Of a stretch of DNA of 64,000 nucleotides, positions 45,369 to 55,528 are shown one piece after another. The stretch lies in NCBI GenBank assembly GCA_049647265.1, contig JBARXJ010000066.1, positions 77,359 to 141,358 of the forward strand. Reading direction: 5' to 3'. The translations under genes were made by a program, and so were the position numbers. This DNA comes from JAAURB01 sp049647265 (lineage in GTDB: Bacteria; Cyanobacteriota; Cyanobacteriia; Cyanobacteriales; Microcoleaceae). The notes under the pieces were generated by a model. The model did no database searches, was not told the DNA's origin, and was given only the letters and a program-made list of their open reading frames with translations. Position 1 is the stretch's first letter, and every line of letters starts with the position of its first letter.

Positions 45369-45842
45369 ATATAATCCTTGATAATTTGTGATTCGTCAGA
45401 CGAATAATCATAGAAAGTAGGGTGGGTGAGGCATGATGATTGCCCCCCATCCTTAATCTATTTTTAGAATAGTAATACTTTTTTCGCCTCAATATCATCA
45501 AAGCCTGTTAAACTCTATTTAACATTGTATTAACTTGAACTATAATAACTAGGTGCTAAATCAAACTAGGCTTAAGTTTAACTAATGATAATGATAAGCT
45601 AAATTATCATAAAAAATATTCAGGAAAAAGCAGGTAAACTAATAAGTGAATTTGGTTAATATTACAAATAAGAAAAAAGTTTTTAAGATGGAATAATTAT
45701 AAAAATGATATTGATTTTTAGCGATAATTAATAACTTTATTATAATTTATATTCTTATGAGCATGAAATTGATTGTTATTGGGTAAATTCATAACTTAAT
45801 TGAATTAAACCATCAGCTAGTCGTCTATCCCCTGAAATTATT
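45369..45842. other. AT-rich intergenic region between nrtP and narB
   Basis: The 474-bp gap contains TGATAAT...ATTATCA inverted arms (about 45584-45610) and runs of A/T. No GTA-N8-TAC site was found, so narB may be read from the nirA promoter or from a promoter I cannot define. Confidence 0.45.
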
Positions 45843-48056
45843 ATGACAGAATCATTTAAAACCCTTTGTCCTTATTGTGGTGTCGGTTGCGGACTCACTG
45901 TTCTACCTCCCGCACAAGCTGGGAAAGCAACAAATAGAGACAGCCAAGGTAACCCCATTTGGAAAGTGATGGGCGATCGCGATCATCCGTCGAGTCAAGG
46001 AAAAGTTTGTGTTAAAGGGGCAACAGTAACAGAATCATTAGAAGGAAACCGCCTTAAATATCCAATGATGCGGGATAGCTTAAATGAAGCCTTTCGTCGC
46101 GTTAGTTGGGATGAAGCTTATGATCGGATTGTACAGCAAATTCAAACGACTCTCACTACACTCGGGCCAGAGGGAATTTGTATGTATGGTTCGGGACAAT
46201 TTCAAACAGAAGATTATTATATCGCTCAAAAATTACTAAAAGGTTGTCTGAAAACCAATAATTTTGATGCCAATTCTCGCCTCTGTATGTCTTCGGCAGT
46301 TTCGGGATATATTCAAAGCTTTGGTTCAGATGGGCCGCCCTGTTGTTATGATGATTTAGAACAAACCGATTGTGCGTTTTTAATTGGAACCAATACGGCA
46401 GAATGTCACCCGATTATTTTTAATCGTTTTCGGGCATATCACAAGAAAAATAAACAAGTTAAATTAATTGTTGTCGATCCTCGCGCGACAGATACTTCTA
46501 AACACGCAGATTTACACTTAGCCATTAAACCCGGAACTGATATTGATTTAATGAATGGCATTGCTCATTTATTAATGCGTTGGGGTATGATTGATTCTCT
46601 ATTTATTGGGGATGTAACTGTAGATTTTCCCAAGTTTGTAGAAGTTTTTAATCAATATCCCCCAGAATTAGTTGCAGAAAAATGCGGCATTGCAGTTAAA
46701 GATTTAGAAAAAGCCGCTAAATGGTGGGGAGAGTCTCAACGGGTATTATCTTTGTGGTCAATGGGGATGAATCAATCTTCTGAAGGCACAGCAAAAGTTC
46801 GGACGTTAATTAACCTGCATTTAATGACCGGAAATATCGGTAAACCGGGGGCGGGGCCGTTTTCTCTGACGGGACAACCCAACGCGATGGGAGGCCGAGA
46901 AGCAGGCGGACTGGCGCATATTTTACCCGGTTATCGTGTGGTTAAAAATCCTCAACATCGGGCTGAAGTCGAACAGTTGTGGGAACTTGAACCCGGTACA
47001 ATTTCCCCCGAACCCGGTTTAGCCGCTTGGGATATGATTACCGGAATGGAACAAGGGACAGTGGGTTTATTTTGGGTGGCGGCAACTAACCCAGCGGTGA
47101 GTATGCCGGACTTAGAACGTACCAAAGCAGCATTAATGCGATCGCCCTTTACCATCTGTCAGGATGCTTATTATCCCACGGAAACCGCTGCTTATGCTCA
47201 TTTACTCTTACCTGCTGCCCAGTGGAGTGAGAAAACAGGCAGTATGACCAATTCAGAACGAATGGTCACGTTGTGTCCAGAATTTCGTCAACCGCCAGGA
47301 GAAGCTAAGGCAGACTGGGAAATCTTTGCAGAAGTGGGGCGACGGTTAGGGTTTGCCGATAAGTTTAACTTTGCTAATTCTGAGGAAGTTCGGAATGAGT
47401 TTATTCAACTGACTCGCGGACGACCTTGTGATATGACGGGAATTACCTATCAAACGTTACAACAATATGGCCCAATTCAATGGCCTTGCCCAGAGAATAG
47501 CCCAGAGTCAGAGATAACGAATCATCAAAAACGAATGTACACCAATCTGCGGTTTAATACCCCAGATAAACGGGCAAAATTTGGGGCGTATCATTCTAAA
47601 GGTTTGGCTGAACCCGCCGATCCCAATTATCCCTTAGTTTTAACCACCGGACGGTTATATGGTCATTGGCATACCCAGACTCGTACCGGACAAATTCCCA
47701 AAATTAATAAATTACACCCCCAACCCTTTATTGAAATTCATCCTAAAGATGCTAAGAAAAACAACATTGATGAGGGACAATGGGTCGAAGTGCGATCGCG
47801 TCGAGGGTTTGCTCGTTTCCCCGCCAAAGTAACCAAAGCAATTGCACCCGGAACCGTATTTATCCCGATGCATTGGGGGGCGTTGTGGGCAAACCAAGCC
47901 GAGGCTAACGCTTTAACCCATCCTGAATGTTGTCCATCATCCTTACAACCGGAATTGAAAGCTTGCGCCGTACAACTCGCTCCGGTGATGGCAGGAGTGG
48001 TAGACGTAGAGATAAAATCAAGTTCACTGCAATCTCAATTAGTTGTAACGCAGTAG
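45843..48056 (+). CDS. narB: Assimilatory ferredoxin-nitrate reductase
   Basis: The 737-residue molybdoenzyme reduces nitrate to nitrite with electrons from ferredoxin. The N-terminal [4Fe-4S] cluster is bound by C9, C12, C16 (CPYCGVGC) and C56 (GKVCVKG). The bis-MGD domains follow: NFDANSRLCMSSAVSGYIQS (about 140-159), LWSMGMNQSSEGTAK (about 301-315), TGNIGKPGAGPFSLTGQPNA (about 328-347) and the C-terminal TTGRLYGHWHTQTRTG (about 601-616). Size and domain order are those of cyanobacterial NarB. The cytoplasmic location fits the absence of a Tat signal. With nirA and nrtP it completes the pathway from nitrate to ammonium. Confidence 0.96.
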   Translation: MTESFKTLCPYCGVGCGLTVLPPAQAGKATNRDSQGNPIWKVMGDRDHPSSQGKVCVKGATVTESLEGNRLKYPMMRDSLNEAFRRVSWDEAYDRIVQQIQTTLTTLGPEGICMYGSGQFQTEDYYIAQKLLKGCLKTNNFDANSRLCMSSAVSGYIQSFGSDGPPCCYDDLEQTDCAFLIGTNTAECHPIIFNRFRAYHKKNKQVKLIVVDPRATDTSKHADLHLAIKPGTDIDLMNGIAHLLMRWGMIDSLFIGDVTVDFPKFVEVFNQYPPELVAEKCGIAVKDLEKAAKWWGESQRVLSLWSMGMNQSSEGTAKVRTLINLHLMTGNIGKPGAGPFSLTGQPNAMGGREAGGLAHILPGYRVVKNPQHRAEVEQLWELEPGTISPEPGLAAWDMITGMEQGTVGLFWVAATNPAVSMPDLERTKAALMRSPFTICQDAYYPTETAAYAHLLLPAAQWSEKTGSMTNSERMVTLCPEFRQPPGEAKADWEIFAEVGRRLGFADKFNFANSEEVRNEFIQLTRGRPCDMTGITYQTLQQYGPIQWPCPENSPESEITNHQKRMYTNLRFNTPDKRAKFGAYHSKGLAEPADPNYPLVLTTGRLYGHWHTQTRTGQIPKINKLHPQPFIEIHPKDAKKNNIDEGQWVEVRSRRGFARFPAKVTKAIAPGTVFIPMHWGALWANQAEANALTHPECCPSSLQPELKACAVQLAPVMAGVVDVEIKSSSLQSQLVVTQ

Positions 48057-48128
48057 CTGAGTTAAAAATAGCTAATTCCTCCCTATTTTTTGTAACAATA
48101 GCAGGGTATGAAAATAGGGGGAAATATT

Positions 48129-51100
48129 CTAAGCTGGAATTTGAATAATAAATGTTGTGCCTTCACCCACTTTTGAGTGACATTCTAATTTCCCGCTATG
48201 TTTATTAACAATAATTTGACGGGCAATAGACAACCCTAAACCTGTGCCTTTTCCGACCGCTTTTGTGGTATAGAGATGCTCAAATACTTTTGCTTTCACA
48301 TCTTCAGGCATTCCACAACCGTTATCTTGAATCTGGATATTTACAGTTTTGTTAACTGAATCTAACTCAGTTTTCAAAGTAATTTGATAAGGATTTTGTT
48401 TAATTTCAGCCATTGACTGTTTCTGAGCCATCTCATCAAACATATCAACTGCATTTGCCAGAATATTCATAAACACCTGGTTTAATTGACCCGGAAAACC
48501 ATAGACTTTAGATAAATCTCCATATTCTTTAATCACTTGAATTTCCGGACGTTTTTCAGACGCTTTTAATCGATGTTTAAGGATGAGTAAAGTACTGTCT
48601 AAAGATTCATGAAGATCAAATTCAACCATGTTTTCTTGATCAGCACGGGAGAAAATACGCATTGATTTACTAATCTCTTGAATTCGATTTACACCCGTTT
48701 TCATAGAAGTCACTATTTCGGGTAAATCTTCTAACAAATACTCAAGTTCAATTTCTTCAGCATGGGCGGTTACCGCTTCTGCTGGCGGATGATTTTGTTG
48801 ATAAACATCTAAATGTTCCAATACATCATTTAAAGCATCCTCAAGCTGATTTAAATTACCTGAAACAAAGCCCAAAGGATTATTAATTTCATGGGTAATC
48901 CCAGACATCATTTGTCCGAGGGCTGACATTTTCTCACTTTGAACTAATTGTACCTGAGCCTCCTGGAGTTGAGTTAAAGACTGTTGTAATTGCTGAGAAT
49001 ATTGTTGAGCCTGACGATAAAGTTCTGCATTCTCTAATGAAATCGCAGCTTGAGAACAGAGCAGTTTTAAGCTTTCCACTCGGTCTGAGGTAAATGCGTT
49101 TTGGATTAAAGTATTTTCTAAGTAAAGAATTGCCAGTAATTTACCCTGATTTAACATTGGAAAACAGAGTAAACTTTGAGGCTGTATTGTGAGAATATAT
49201 TGATCTGCTGCCCACTCAGATTGAGCTTGAACATGATCAAACATCAAAGGTTGTAATTGTCGCTTCACCCAGTTAATCACTTTTAGAGGAATATCTAAGC
49301 TATCTTCAATTGGTAAAGTCTTTTGAATAATACTCAAAGAATGATCCAATTTGGGGGATGGAATAGCAATCGCCTCAATGGTTAAACCTCGATCTCGATT
49401 AAAGATTAAAACACCTTTTGTTGCTCCTGCATTTTCTAGAATCACTTGCATGAGTTTTGTGACTAATGTCTCCAATTCAATCTCACTCGACAAAGCAAAA
49501 GATGCTTTCATGACACTGGTTAAATCAAATAAGTTCGTGCTACTACTCTGAGTGGATTGATGGGTGCTTACACTGGTATTAGTAATTGTTTTGAAAATAT
49601 CATTATCAGATTGAGGTTGCTGAAGAATCGGAGAAAGTAATTCAGGATACTGTTGCTCTAGTTGCATTACTTTTGTCTTTGCACCCCAACGAGAATAGCA
49701 ATAATAAGCTTCTATCATGTAAGTTTGAGCAATCTTTTCTTTGCCCCATTCAAGATAGAATTTTGCGGCTAATTCGTTTGCCAGTGCTTCTTCTTGGATA
49801 TATTCGTTTTCTTTAGCGCCAGCAATAGCCTGCTCATAACAATTCATTGCCTCAGTATATTTCTGTGAAATTCGATAGCGTTCAGCTTCAACCAAGTTAA
49901 ACTTATGTAAGCAATTTTTTGGAGTCTTTTCTGCCCACTTTTTCAGTTTTGTTTTATTTTGTTTAACAATTTTTAAAACCTGACGTTTTTCAGCAGAATT
50001 AACTGTAGAATACTGAGCAATTTGTAATAGAGAATCGTATAAATAGAAAGTAAAATTGAAAACATCAACAGGGGTAGAGAGTTTTCTAGCTAAATTACTA
50101 TTCTGAATTCCGACTTGAATTTCATCAAACAAATAGGCTAGCATTGCTTTCAGTCCATAAATACGAACCATTCCCGCCGCATCCTGCTCAACAATCTGAA
50201 GTTTCAAATCTGTTGCTTCATCATAATAGGGACCACTAAACTGAGTTGGAGACTGAGTTGGAAGCAATAAATGATGCATAGCTTGGTGGAATGTCTGAAT
50301 ATGTCTCAATACCTGTGGTTGTTTGATTTGAGTTAATGACTGACTCGATTTAGCTAGCTTTTGGTCTAAACTTGTCAATTCTTTGCCTGTCAAGAACAAC
50401 ACAGTATCAAGTGATACTAAATTTAAACCAGCACATTCTAAATCCCCAGATTCCAAACTTTTCTCATAGCCTTGCTCAAGTAATGAAATTCCAGCTTTTA
50501 AGTGATGTTTCCAAGGTAAAACCATCATTGCTGTACCCACATAGATTCTGGATTGAAGATAAGATAAATTTGAGCTGTCTGCTATGTGTTGTGCTAACTG
50601 AGTCATTTGATATCCTAAATTGGTGTCGCCCATTCCACACAAAATGATTGCATAGCAATTAAAAATACTGGCAGCATTAACTGTCATGCCTGATTTCATG
50701 ATGAGATTCATCGAGACTAAAATCATACGAGTAAAAAGATATGGGTCCCCATAATATAGACAAGCTGCAATATTTTCTGTCAATCGAATTGCAGCCTGTT
50801 TTTGCTCATCTTTTAACTCCGGCAAATCATACAAAGATTCCACAGAATGCCGCTTTAATTTAAACTGAGTTATTAGTAGTGGCGGTATCAGACTAATTTG
50901 AGAAACTTTGCTCGGCAGCTTTATGCCAAACTTTTGTAGAGAATCAAGGGCAATTGAGATAGCGGTTTGTGTTTCGCCCTGAGCTATCTTCGCCTGAATT
51001 TGAATTTCGTAAATTCGACCTTGTTCTAAGGGACTTTTTGTATGTTGAAGGACAATTCCTGCGAGCTGTTCCATCTGCTCAAACTCACCATTAAGGTAAG

Positions 51101-53630
51101 ACGTTTCTGCTGCGCCTAAATATAGCGAAATAGCTAAATCATAGTCCTGTTGCCAGGGGTTTTCAGGTAATAATTCTATACCGATTTCAAAGTATTGAGC
51201 TGCCGCACGATAAGCTGTCGAAAGTTTGGCTTTATAAGCGGCGATTGAGTTGAGTTGTGCGAGTTGTTTTTGCTGGGTTTCTTCTGTAATTAAGTCAATT
51301 CCCTGATTCAACTGATTGACAATCTCAAAAATATTATCTTCTTGCTCATTGACTGGCGTATTTTCTAATAATAGTTGTCCTATTTTTAGATGAGTTTCTT
51401 GCTTTTTATCCTCAATAATTAGGGAATAAGCCGCCTGTTGAACTCTGTCATGTAAAAAACGATAATTAACTGAAATATCTTTATTCTCTTTCTCTTCGTG
51501 TTTGTTTTCCTGGAAAAACTTATAGGTTTCATTCTCCGGAATTACAAATCCTTCTTGTAAAGCTGACCATAAATTTGCGGCAACTTGATCTGGATTCAAT
51601 TCACAAATCACTGCTAATATTTTTAGATCAAATTGGTTGCCAATACACGCTGCCAACTTTAATACATTCTGGGTTTCAGCGGACAATTTCTGCAACCGTT
51701 TTACCATAAATTCCACGACATTATCTGTTAAAGCGAGCTGCCGCACTTGCGCTATATCACATTGCCATCTACCCCCCTTACCCCCCTTACTAAGGGGGGA
51801 TTGAAGGGGGATTGCTTTTGAGTCAAACGTAATACAACCTTCCTCGTGTAACCCTTGCAAAAACTGAGTTGTAAAAAATGGATTTCCTTGAGTTTTCTGA
51901 TAAACTAATTGAGATAATGGTTTAGCAATTTCTGTTGAACATAACAACGTATCGGCAACTAAATGATTGATATCGGCGGCACTCAGAGGCGTTAAAGTTA
52001 AAGTATTTAATTGAGCTCCTTGTTTTTGAAGATCATCTAATGTCAACATCAACGGATGAGCTGGATTGACTTCATTATCCCGGTAAGCTCCGAGTACTAA
52101 TAAATATCCGGTTTCAGATTCATTCATCAATAACTTCAACAGGTTTAATGATGCAAAATCTGCCCATTGTAAATCATCTAAAAATATGACAAGCGGATGT
52201 TCTTTTGTGGTGAAAACATGAACAAATTTACTAAATAATAAATTAAAGCGATTTTGAGCAGCAGTCCCAGACAGTTCAGGTGCAGGCGGTTGGGGTTTAA
52301 TAATAGATTCAAGTTCAGGAATAACATCAATCAAAACTTGTCCCTGATCTCCTACCGCTTCTAGAATTTTATCTTTCCAAGTTGCCAATTCTGCATCATT
52401 TTCACTTAGTAATTGTCCCATTAAACTCCGGAATGCTTGTACAAAAGCTGAGAAGGGAATATTACGATTAAATTGGTCAAACTTACCTTTAATAAAATAC
52501 CCTGAGGAACGAGTAATGGGTTTATGAACTTCATTAATTACAGCGGTTTTACCTACCCCAGAATATCCCGCAACTAGCATCATTTCTGATCTTCCCCCCT
52601 TACCCTTACCCCCCTTACTAAGGGGGGACTGAGGGGGGATAGGGGACTGAGGGGGGATAGGGGACTGAGGGGGGATAGCTACTCTCTCAAATGCATGGAG
52701 AAGGGTTTTGACTTCGGCTTCCCGTCCATAGAGTTTTTCAGGAATTAAAAATTGGTCACTTAAGTCACGTATTCCTAATTTAAATTCAGCAATCTTTCCG
52801 GTTTCTTTATACTGAATTAAACATTGTTCTAAATCATATTTTAATCCTAAAGCACTTTGATAGCGATCTTCAGCATTCTTCGCCATCAATTTCATTACAA
52901 TATTTGAGATTGCTTCCGGAATTTCTTCGCCTAATTCAAAAGGGACTTTAGCAATATGACAGTGAACTAACTCCATCAAATCATTGCTTTTAAACGGCAA
53001 ATTTCCTGTGAGTAATTCATATAAAGTCACCCCTAAAGAATAGAAATCTGTACGATAATCAATCCCTCGATTCATGCGTCCAGTTTGTTCGGGGGCAATA
53101 TAAGCTAGCGTCCCTTCTAAAAGATTAGGATTTTGAATTTGTTGAGTTTCTTTTGGCAGTAAAGAGGCAATACTAAAGTCAATTAACCAAATTTGTTTAG
53201 ATATCGGATGAATGAGAATATTAGCAGGTTTAATATCTTTATGAATCACACGCGCTTGATGTAACTCATGTAATACTTCAGCCAGTTGTATCGTAATATT
53301 CAGTATTTCTACAAGGGTGAGGGGATGTTCTTGAATATATTCTTGGAGAGAGATTCCGCCCGAATCTTCCATGACTAAAATATAGCTATTTTTATAAGAT
53401 TCTAAGCGATAGGGAGAAACAATACCTGGAATTTTTAAGCTTTTTGTAATGGTGTATTGATTACGGAAACGTAATAACTCATTAAAGCTAGGATATTCAT
53501 TCCGTAGAATTTTGAGAATAACAGATTGATTGTCTGTAATTTGTGTGGCGCGATAGACGAGTGTTTTAGAGCCTGTATGCAAACACTCATTAACCTGATA
53601 ATTCTGTAATTTTAAAGGGAGAGTTTTCAT
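48129..53630 (-). CDS. Giant hybrid Ser/Thr-His kinase (HstK type) with AAA ATPase and GAF domains
   Basis: The 1833-residue protein contains, in order, a Ser/Thr kinase domain (about 8-275: IHKDIKPANILIHP with catalytic D132, LIDFSIAS, GTLAYIAPEQTGRM), an AAA-type ATPase (about 350-700: Walker A in VAGYSGVGKTAV), a helical TPR-like region (about 800-1320), a GAF domain (about 1365-1530), a coiled coil and a histidine kinase (phospho-acceptor H1580 in SGITHEINNPLGF, N box in MNILANAVDMF, G boxes in IQDNGCGMP and GKGTGLGLSIARQ). This is the HstK layout known from Anabaena. Two low-complexity insertions (about 317-345 and about 605-620) are in-frame copies of a dispersed repeat. A paralogue starts at 62722. 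The input signal and target are unknown. Confidence 0.93.
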   Translation of the reverse strand: MKTLPLKLQNYQVNECLHTGSKTLVYRATQITDNQSVILKILRNEYPSFNELLRFRNQYTITKSLKIPGIVSPYRLESYKNSYILVMEDSGGISLQEYIQEHPLTLVEILNITIQLAEVLHELHQARVIHKDIKPANILIHPISKQIWLIDFSIASLLPKETQQIQNPNLLEGTLAYIAPEQTGRMNRGIDYRTDFYSLGVTLYELLTGNLPFKSNDLMELVHCHIAKVPFELGEEIPEAISNIVMKLMAKNAEDRYQSALGLKYDLEQCLIQYKETGKIAEFKLGIRDLSDQFLIPEKLYGREAEVKTLLHAFERVAIPPQSPIPPQSPIPPQSPLSKGGKGKGGRSEMMLVAGYSGVGKTAVINEVHKPITRSSGYFIKGKFDQFNRNIPFSAFVQAFRSLMGQLLSENDAELATWKDKILEAVGDQGQVLIDVIPELESIIKPQPPAPELSGTAAQNRFNLLFSKFVHVFTTKEHPLVIFLDDLQWADFASLNLLKLLMNESETGYLLVLGAYRDNEVNPAHPLMLTLDDLQKQGAQLNTLTLTPLSAADINHLVADTLLCSTEIAKPLSQLVYQKTQGNPFFTTQFLQGLHEEGCITFDSKAIPLQSPLSKGGKGGRWQCDIAQVRQLALTDNVVEFMVKRLQKLSAETQNVLKLAACIGNQFDLKILAVICELNPDQVAANLWSALQEGFVIPENETYKFFQENKHEEKENKDISVNYRFLHDRVQQAAYSLIIEDKKQETHLKIGQLLLENTPVNEQEDNIFEIVNQLNQGIDLITEETQQKQLAQLNSIAAYKAKLSTAYRAAAQYFEIGIELLPENPWQQDYDLAISLYLGAAETSYLNGEFEQMEQLAGIVLQHTKSPLEQGRIYEIQIQAKIAQGETQTAISIALDSLQKFGIKLPSKVSQISLIPPLLITQFKLKRHSVESLYDLPELKDEQKQAAIRLTENIAACLYYGDPYLFTRMILVSMNLIMKSGMTVNAASIFNCYAIILCGMGDTNLGYQMTQLAQHIADSSNLSYLQSRIYVGTAMMVLPWKHHLKAGISLLEQGYEKSLESGDLECAGLNLVSLDTVLFLTGKELTSLDQKLAKSSQSLTQIKQPQVLRHIQTFHQAMHHLLLPTQSPTQFSGPYYDEATDLKLQIVEQDAAGMVRIYGLKAMLAYLFDEIQVGIQNSNLARKLSTPVDVFNFTFYLYDSLLQIAQYSTVNSAEKRQVLKIVKQNKTKLKKWAEKTPKNCLHKFNLVEAERYRISQKYTEAMNCYEQAIAGAKENEYIQEEALANELAAKFYLEWGKEKIAQTYMIEAYYCYSRWGAKTKVMQLEQQYPELLSPILQQPQSDNDIFKTITNTSVSTHQSTQSSSTNLFDLTSVMKASFALSSEIELETLVTKLMQVILENAGATKGVLIFNRDRGLTIEAIAIPSPKLDHSLSIIQKTLPIEDSLDIPLKVINWVKRQLQPLMFDHVQAQSEWAADQYILTIQPQSLLCFPMLNQGKLLAILYLENTLIQNAFTSDRVESLKLLCSQAAISLENAELYRQAQQYSQQLQQSLTQLQEAQVQLVQSEKMSALGQMMSGITHEINNPLGFVSGNLNQLEDALNDVLEHLDVYQQNHPPAEAVTAHAEEIELEYLLEDLPEIVTSMKTGVNRIQEISKSMRIFSRADQENMVEFDLHESLDSTLLILKHRLKASEKRPEIQVIKEYGDLSKVYGFPGQLNQVFMNILANAVDMFDEMAQKQSMAEIKQNPYQITLKTELDSVNKTVNIQIQDNGCGMPEDVKAKVFEHLYTTKAVGKGTGLGLSIARQIIVNKHSGKLECHSKVGEGTTFIIQIPA
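51771..51815. repeat. In-frame dispersed repeat copy within the HstK-type kinase
   Basis: The core CCCCCCTTACTAAGGGGGGA and flanking G/C runs recur here, read on the minus strand as the insertion IPLQSPLSKGGKGGR within the ATPase/helical region. Surrounding residues are ordinary domain sequence. Confidence 0.8.
52591..52679. repeat. In-frame dispersed repeat with three 18-bp units in the HstK-type kinase
   Basis: A CCCCTTACTAAGGGG core is followed by three near-identical 18-bp units (ACTGAGGGGGGATAGGGG). They encode IPPQSP repeated three times, then LSKGGKGKGG, in the linker between the kinase and ATPase domains. The paralogue at 62722 has the same insertion site but fewer units. Confidence 0.85.
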
Positions 53631-54118
53631 AACAATAATATTCTTTACGATTGGCTACACAACCCTAGCGGATTGCGATAAGACATGAGCAATGGTGATA
53701 ATTACTCTTTAATGCTGTCAGTAATCAACCCTATATAGTATTCCCCGTTTGCAGTTAAACTCTTCAGAGAGTGTTTTAAAATTTCAGTCCTATTTTGAGG
53801 TGAAACAAGTTCAATAAATAGCTTGCTGATTTTTAAATAAAGTGTTAAATGATTCGAGGTGTTGACTTTTCAGAACTTTAGTAACGAGTAATGCTATCAT
53901 GACTCACAGATGAAAAACGATGAATCGCGATCATCTCATCCGTTTTATACTGAACGACTGAGGAATCGTGTTTTGTCGGATAAATCCTCGTTTTCAGCCG
54001 ACTCGGACTGTTGACGGCGGTAATATGCTTTGAGATTAGATCGGAAAACTTAATATTAGAGTTGTCAAGCAAAGATATACTGTGTGTATTTTGATCCTCA
54101 TTATGCGATTAAACTTCA
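53631..54118. other. Intergenic region, no gene supported
   Basis: The 488-bp gap separates the divergent giant kinase and NACHT genes. A 64-codon leftward frame (53878-54072) has no recognisable domain or ribosome binding site. Promoters for both genes are expected but not resolved. Confidence 0.4.
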
Positions 54119-55510
54119 ATGTCACGCTCTATCTCTCCTCGACGACAACTAGCCCATCGTAGCCATCTGTTAAAACAAGTTAAACGAGAAATTAAACAGT
54201 TTCGTTTACAGTCTTTACATCGAGCGGTTTTGACAAAACTGGCTGAAGAAACACCCCCCTTAAAAATGCGGCGCACTTGGGATATCGAAGCGAAAGTCGG
54301 CAAGCACAAGAGCGTTAAGTTATCAGCCGACAGTGGCGTGATCCCGGTTTTTGATCGCATTAGTGGCAAGTTATTAATCTTAGGTGCAACGGGAGCGGGT
54401 AAAACAACAACTTTAATGGGACTGGCTAAAGTCCTGGTGAGTCGAGCGTTACAAGATGAAGCAGAGCCGATTCCGGTTTTATTAAATCTGAGAAGTTGGC
54501 ATCCTGGTATGCCTGCGATCGCTCATTGGATTATAGAGCAACTGAAATGGAAGTATAATATTAGTTCAGAGGTGAGTTCTTACTGGCTGGATCAACTTCA
54601 GATTTTACCCTTATTGGATGGGTTAAATGAAGTCTCATCAGAATACCGAGAGTTATGTATTCAACAGATTAATCAGTGGCTAAAAAGTGATGTTGCGCCG
54701 ATACATTTAGTAGTTTGTAGCACAGTAGATGGTTATTATCGTTGTAAGAAACGCTTAGAACTTAATGGTGCGATTTTATTAAAACCCCTGACAAAAACTC
54801 AAATCCGAGAGTATTTGTTTCATGCTCAGACGCGGGCTCTATGGAATGAAATCGAAACGAATGAAAATCTATTAAAATTAGCACAAAAGCCGTTATTTTT
54901 GACCCTAATGACGTTAGCCCATGACGAAATTTTATTAGAGTCTTGGAAGCGGCTATCTTCAGAAGATGAACAACTTCACTACTTATTCAATGCTTACATT
55001 CGCCGTCAGGTGGCGCAGCATCGGGAGGGAATAGAGTATCATTCTGCTTATCCAGCCGATCAAATGAGACAAGGGTTAGAATGGATTGCTCAACGATTAG
55101 AAGAAGAAAATAAAATAGAATTTTCAGTTGATGAAATACCCGTCAATTGGTTAAGAGAAGCTGAAGAAGAACGAAGCTACACCTGGGGGACAAAATTTTT
55201 AAAAGGAATTATTTGGTGGAGTATTATTGCTCTTATTATCATCGCCATTGCGATTCAATCGATAGAAATGATGCTTTTGATAGCAGGGATCGGTTTTATT
55301 TGGGCGTTTATTTCCGAAATATTGTCTATCAATTCACTGATTGAACAATTTATTCTTCGTCGTATTATGTCCTCTAAGGGTTATCTTCCTTTGAAATATA
55401 AACAATTTTTAGAGGATGCTAAACAGCGGTTAATTCTTCAACAAGTCGGCGATCGCTATCGATTTATTCATCATTGGTTACAGCAATATTTTGCTCAACT
55501 CAGAATTTAA
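54119..55510 (+). CDS. NACHT-type NTPase with C-terminal membrane helices
   Basis: The 463-residue protein has a basic N-terminal segment (1-60), then a STAND-class NACHT domain. Walker A is LGATGAGKTTTLMGLAKVL (about 89-107) and the Walker B region is LPLLDGLNEVSSEYR (about 166-180), where an asparagine replaces the second aspartate of the usual LLDGLDE. VVCSTVDGYYRC (about 198-209) corresponds to the sensor 1 region, with Cys-Ser in place of the common CR. Helical lid elements follow up to about 330. Two hydrophobic helices (IWWSIIALIIIAIAIQSIEM and MLLIAGIGFIWAFISEI, about 360-395) and a short cytoplasmic tail FIHHWLQQYFAQLRI end it. No N-terminal effector domain and no repeat sensor are present. 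Its role is unknown; STAND proteins act in signalling, cell death or phage defence. Confidence 0.85.
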   Translation: MSRSISPRRQLAHRSHLLKQVKREIKQFRLQSLHRAVLTKLAEETPPLKMRRTWDIEAKVGKHKSVKLSADSGVIPVFDRISGKLLILGATGAGKTTTLMGLAKVLVSRALQDEAEPIPVLLNLRSWHPGMPAIAHWIIEQLKWKYNISSEVSSYWLDQLQILPLLDGLNEVSSEYRELCIQQINQWLKSDVAPIHLVVCSTVDGYYRCKKRLELNGAILLKPLTKTQIREYLFHAQTRALWNEIETNENLLKLAQKPLFLTLMTLAHDEILLESWKRLSSEDEQLHYLFNAYIRRQVAQHREGIEYHSAYPADQMRQGLEWIAQRLEEENKIEFSVDEIPVNWLREAEEERSYTWGTKFLKGIIWWSIIALIIIAIAIQSIEMMLLIAGIGFIWAFISEILSINSLIEQFILRRIMSSKGYLPLKYKQFLEDAKQRLILQQVGDRYRFIHHWLQQYFAQLRI

Positions 55511-55528
55511 CCGCTGATATTTCTATAA

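Noticed and set aside
53878..54072. Leftward 64-codon frame upstream of the NACHT gene
   Set aside because: No recognisable domain and no Shine-Dalgarno. It might be a decayed gene, but the evidence is too weak to annotate.
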